Shown piece after piece: positions 42,507 to 45,992 of a DNA stretch of 45,992 nt. Both the position numbers and the translations under genes were made by a program. Source of the DNA: a virus; IMG/VR virus record IMGVR_UViG_3300020603_000036, positions 1 to 45,992 of that record. One strand, given 5' to 3'. The first letter of the stretch is position 1. Every line of letters begins with the position of its first letter. Under the pieces are notes generated by a model. That model ran no database searches and was not told the DNA's origin. It saw only the letters and a program-made list of their open reading frames with translations.

Positions 42507-45505
42507 TGCCACAACGAGAAAAATATTTTTATCCACCAAGGCCAGGTAGTGGTTCTGCAACTCCCTTTGACAACATTGTAGGTTTACAAACTGTTGAAGG
42601 TGGCGGGCTTACGCAAGGTAACTTCGAGTTCACAACAAGTGTTGTTGAAAAAGTTACGAGAGAATTTAACATTGGAGCATTTTCCTCACCCATTAGCTTA
42701 GAAGATTTGGAGATAGAGAGTTTGGATGAAAGCAGATTGATATTTGCTAAAGAATTCAGAGTTTATCCAAACTTAGATTTAACTGAGGTTTCGAATTTCT
42801 CAATGTATGGATCGTTATCCAAGAGACTTCAAGTATCGGTGACAAAAATAATTAATAAATTTCCCGCCGCATTGGACGTCAGGTTCATGAATGAACAATC
42901 AATTACTGGATTGACAGCCTATAATATTGTATATGATGGTGTCAATGATGAGACTATATTCTCAGTTGATGTTGATAGACTAGCAAATCCATTTTCCATT
43001 GATTATTCTATTTCTGCAGCAACAAATATTGTTGCTCGAGAGATAGTTACCTCTCCACTTAGGAATTTGAATAGTACTTACTTGGATTATTGTATTGCAA
43101 TTGCAAACTCAGGTAACACAGATAATCCTTATGATATTTTCAAGGTATTATCGTTTGAACCATCAGTAAGTTTAGCATCAGGTACTTTGGTATTTTATGT
43201 TTCAGGATCACCATTCGGGACGACAGCCACAACTTATACAACTAATTACCATATAAGACCAAACGACTTAGTAGTTGATGAGGTGTTTGCTGAATCTTTT
43301 GATGAGGTAGAAAAATTCCTGTTAAATAGATATATTCAACCACCATATACAGCGGTTTTTCAAGTTCCGAGCGAGGATGAAAACGGTCAGTTTTATAATA
43401 ATTTTACATCAATCACTTGGCCATTACAAGGCACATGGAATTTAGACATTATAACAAATTCATTTGATGAATATCTCAGACAATTATTTTTCGTTTCAGA
43501 GGAGTTAGATTCATATAAAACAAATCTGATTTCCCGTTTCTTGATACAAGATTCTTTCAAAGAGTTCGATACCAAGGATAGAAAGGTTGAAAAAATTCTT
43601 CAGATATATGGTAGAAGTTTTGATGAAGTTAAAAAGTTTATTGACGGCATGGCAAACATGACCTCGGTTAACTATACGATCCAAAATGACATACCATCAC
43701 TACTACTAAAAAATTTGGCCGCGACATTAGGGTGGGAACCTAATATATCACCAATTACCAACGAAAACTTTCTAGACTCAGTATTTGGACAAACCAACGC
43801 GCCCGTCTATCCAGGTTACGCAAGAGCTCTTACACCAACAGAATTGAACTATCAATTTTATAGAAATCTAATTTTAAATTCCGGATATCTTTTCAAATCA
43901 AAAGGTACAAGAAGATCCGTTGAGTTTCTGTTAAGATTAGTGGGAGCACCTGACGCTTTGATAGAATTTAATGAAAACATATATGTTGCCGACCAAAGAA
44001 TAAATCTTGATCAATTTGCAGTTCAATATGCAAAGATTTCAGGAGGTACATATGTAGATAATGTGCCAACATTATCCTCAACGGTGACTTACAAGTTTCA
44101 AGGAGAAACTTACAGTGCATTCACCTCAACAACAATTTTTGAACAAGTGAATTTGGGACTTGATGATTTTCCTATGGATACAGAGGGTTTTCCATACGCG
44201 CCCCTTCCTACACAAGACTATTTTTTCCAAGTAGGTGCTGGTTGGTATGAGTCCACACCACAACATAGGAGTCCTGAGATCCCTGTAGAGACAAATGTAT
44301 TCACAGGTACGAATCCAACATTTCAAACCCAACTTGAACCATTTACTTATGGACAGATTTATTTGGAAAGATACAGAGATTTTCCATACATGACTGAAGG
44401 GTTCAAACTTCGAAAAACTATTGATAACAAAAAATCTTGGTTGACAGATGATGAAGACCTTAGAATATCAACAGAAGGTGGATATGAAGCATTTTACTAC
44501 ATCGACAAAGAGAAATTGGTGCTAAACGTAAAAAATGTTGATCTTTTTCTAAATCCTGGACAAGGGTTAGTATATGATGTGTGGAATCAATCAAGATTGT
44601 ATGATTACCCAATACCTGAGACAGGAATGACAACTCCATTTCCTACGCCAGGAGGTGTCGATTGGACATTTATAAACCCACAACCAAAGAAAAAAACCTT
44701 CTTCGAGTTCGCACAAACTTTCTGGCAAAATACAATCAATGTTAGAAATAGAATGTACATCACTGATGGTCACACTGGCGGGTATCCAACTCTATCATCA
44801 ATATTTTGGAAGTATCTTGAACAAGAAAATACAATTGGTATACCAAACAACAACTACACTTATCAGAAATTAATAGATTATGTTGATGGTCTTGGTCCAT
44901 ATTGGATAAAATTGGTTGAACAAATGATTCCAGCAACAACGATATGGAATTCAGGTACAAGATTCGAGAATTCTATTTTCCAAAAACAGAAATTCGTCTA
45001 CAGAAGACAAAGAGGATGTCAATTTATACCCGTACCTGCTGAAGCCTGTTATATTATAGGTTCAATGTTCAACTACGACTGTTCAACTGAGTTTGTTGAA
45101 TTCAAAGTTTTTCCTTGGTTGAACGGAAATACCACTGTATCTAATTTCCAAGGAGTATTACTACAAGCCTTACAGAATTATTTGACTGAGGAAGGACTAA
45201 CACTTAATGATTGTATAACTAATACACTTTCAACAACATGGTTTGTCGACCTGAAGTTAGGTAATGAACAAATAATTAAATCCACTTTCTATCAGGGGGA
45301 GGGATTAAATGACGTACCGACTAACAGCCTTTGGAAAAATAGTTTAGCGGATAACTTGGACAATTTATATCAGTACGGATTGAATTACTTTTTGAATGGA
45401 AACACACTGAACGTCACAAACATGGATTGTATACCAAAAAACTTACAGACAAAACTCCAACTGAATGTTGGAATAAACATATCAATAAATTGTTTACGTG
45501 GCTGA
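42506..45505 (+). CDS. Baseplate wedge protein, gp7/gpI-like
   Basis: 999 residues. The central part resembles the tail-protein-I module of contractile tails: DRKVEKILQIYGRSFDEVKK, then a helix FIDGMANMTS, LLLKNLAATLGWEP, and RNLILNSGYLFKSKGTRRSV followed by EFLLRLVGAPDALIEFNENI (about residues 350-495). In T4 this role belongs to gp7, which joins the inner baseplate to peripheral fibres; P2 uses gpI. The N-terminal 330 residues and the C-terminal 450 residues are beta-rich. Near residues 800-850 lies EQMIPATTIWNSGTRFENS with QKQKFVYRRQRGC, another segment I associate with this family. It overlaps the next gene by eight bases (GTG start inside CGTGGCTGA). Confidence 0.7.
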   Translation: MPQREKYFYPPRPGSGSATPFDNIVGLQTVEGGGLTQGNFEFTTSVVEKVTREFNIGAFSSPISLEDLEIESLDESRLIFAKEFRVYPNLDLTEVSNFSMYGSLSKRLQVSVTKIINKFPAALDVRFMNEQSITGLTAYNIVYDGVNDETIFSVDVDRLANPFSIDYSISAATNIVAREIVTSPLRNLNSTYLDYCIAIANSGNTDNPYDIFKVLSFEPSVSLASGTLVFYVSGSPFGTTATTYTTNYHIRPNDLVVDEVFAESFDEVEKFLLNRYIQPPYTAVFQVPSEDENGQFYNNFTSITWPLQGTWNLDIITNSFDEYLRQLFFVSEELDSYKTNLISRFLIQDSFKEFDTKDRKVEKILQIYGRSFDEVKKFIDGMANMTSVNYTIQNDIPSLLLKNLAATLGWEPNISPITNENFLDSVFGQTNAPVYPGYARALTPTELNYQFYRNLILNSGYLFKSKGTRRSVEFLLRLVGAPDALIEFNENIYVADQRINLDQFAVQYAKISGGTYVDNVPTLSSTVTYKFQGETYSAFTSTTIFEQVNLGLDDFPMDTEGFPYAPLPTQDYFFQVGAGWYESTPQHRSPEIPVETNVFTGTNPTFQTQLEPFTYGQIYLERYRDFPYMTEGFKLRKTIDNKKSWLTDDEDLRISTEGGYEAFYYIDKEKLVLNVKNVDLFLNPGQGLVYDVWNQSRLYDYPIPETGMTTPFPTPGGVDWTFINPQPKKKTFFEFAQTFWQNTINVRNRMYITDGHTGGYPTLSSIFWKYLEQENTIGIPNNNYTYQKLIDYVDGLGPYWIKLVEQMIPATTIWNSGTRFENSIFQKQKFVYRRQRGCQFIPVPAEACYIIGSMFNYDCSTEFVEFKVFPWLNGNTTVSNFQGVLLQALQNYLTEEGLTLNDCITNTLSTTWFVDLKLGNEQIIKSTFYQGEGLNDVPTNSLWKNSLADNLDNLYQYGLNYFLNGNTLNVTNMDCIPKNLQTKLQLNVGINISINCLRG

Positions 45506-45992
45506 TTTTAATTACATACTATTTGTCACTGGTGATTGTCAAAACAATTCTTCAGGTTCCATAGAGGCCGGTTTCTCGGGTGGAACACCACCGTATACGG
45601 TTACTTGGTATTACCCAAGTAATGCTGGTAGTATAGAGGGTATTATGGCAATAGATTATTTAGCGTATGACTACGACTACATTGACCCACTTTCGCCAAA
45701 ACTTACGTTCTCACAAGTTAATAATCTATCCGCAGCAACATACCCCTTCAGAGTAAATGATTCTACCGTTCCTGTCAACTTAGAGTTCACTGTCAACGTA
45801 CCAGTATCATCGGGTAACTGCGCAACAATAATCGATGTCTCGGCAACAACCTGTAGTCTGAATAACGGTACAGTTTCGGCTGAAGATTCATCTGATTACT
45901 CTGAGACTTCTTTCTTTTTATACACGTTTGAAGGAGAATTATTGCAATCTGCAACAACAGACTTAGAAGTGATAACATTCCAATATCTCTCT
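45498..45992 (+). CDS. SprB-repeat-like tail adhesin, 5' part (truncated by window end)
   Basis: 165 codons remain open to the window edge. The likely start is GTG 45498, overlapping the previous stop by eight bases; the first in-frame ATG is about 48 codons later, inside the first repeat. The first repeat reads VTGDCQNNSSGSIEAGFSGG, then TPPYTVTWYYPS; the second begins SATTCSLNNGTVSAEDSSDY. The pattern (Cys, N-GS/T--, GGTPPYT--W) matches SprB repeats of Bacteroidota cell-surface gliding adhesins. By context it is a tail-tip or fibre protein of the operon begun at 41601. Its full length, C-terminal receptor-binding part and repeat number cannot be seen here. Confidence 0.75.
   Translation, partial: MADFNYILFVTGDCQNNSSGSIEAGFSGGTPPYTVTWYYPSNAGSIEGIMAIDYLAYDYDYIDPLSPKLTFSQVNNLSAATYPFRVNDSTVPVNLEFTVNVPVSSGNCATIIDVSATTCSLNNGTVSAEDSSDYSETSFFLYTFEGELLQSATTDLEVITFQYLS

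Noticed and set aside
1-45992. Search for tRNA genes, CRISPR arrays, insertion sequences, integrase, terminase, capsid and lysis genes
   Set aside because: None recognised by reading. A tRNA scan and profile searches would be needed to exclude degenerate cases.

Overview
This window is part of the genome of a large, contractile-tailed (myovirus) phage of the T4-like supergroup. Nearly every gene is on the + strand, packed with overlapping or touching start and stop codons, and the DNA is AT-rich with AGA-heavy arginine codons. Recognisable T4-type proteins include sheath (gp18), tube (gp19), a gp26-like tail-assembly protein, gp53-, gp25- and gp6-like baseplate wedge proteins, gp32, UvsX, an RNase H/5'-exonuclease and the gp41 helicase. 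Three things point, with moderate confidence, to a Bacteroidota (flavobacteria-like) host: start codons almost never have a Shine-Dalgarno sequence and instead follow A-rich leaders; the last, truncated protein resembles SprB adhesin repeats; and a DUF5522-like small protein is present.

Layout. (1) 97-2084: neck/tail-completion genes (a gp14-like candidate, a conserved unknown, gp15-like). (2) 2081-2254, minus strand: a 57-residue ribbon-helix-helix-like protein, the only convincing minus-strand gene. (3) 2373-9800: sheath, an inserted HAD-like hydrolase, tube, a gp26-like assembly protein whose 3' end overlaps a second frame (probable +1 frameshift), and a tape-measure-like protein of 595 residues. 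(4) 9839-22033: a 1625-residue baseplate protein carrying an OmpA-like domain, a gp53/LysM-like wedge protein and a 2334-residue hub-like protein. (5) 22068-22937: two small genes, the second acidic with a coiled coil. (6) 22956-30266: a replication and nucleotide module, bounded upstream by a terminator and a host-type promoter: gp32, a small conserved protein, uvsX, exonuclease, an internally duplicated unknown, gp41, a B12-dependent ribonucleotide reductase and a DUF5522-like protein. (7) 30288-45992: the second baseplate block: gp25, gp6, a 1763-residue protein with a membrane hairpin, several tail proteins (one with a PKD domain), a gp7/gpI-like 999-residue protein and the start of an SprB-like adhesin cut by the window edge.

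Regulation. The heptamer TATTTAT lies 5-33 nt before the chosen start codon of 11 genes or operons (a twelfth copy is farther upstream of nrdJ). It is rare inside genes and is a strong candidate for a phage-specific promoter element; TATTTATA is the exact reverse complement of the T4 late-promoter box. Hairpin terminators follow the sheath, tube, assembly-chaperone, acidic coiled-coil, gp32 and gp41 genes, so the late region is cut into short transcription units. gp32 instead has a TTGACA-17-TATATT promoter, suggesting early transcription by host RNA polymerase.

No tRNA, CRISPR array, insertion sequence, packaging, capsid or lysis gene was recognised. No gene-free stretch exceeds 300 bases; the longest apparent one (2085-2372) contains the minus-strand gene and the sheath promoter region.
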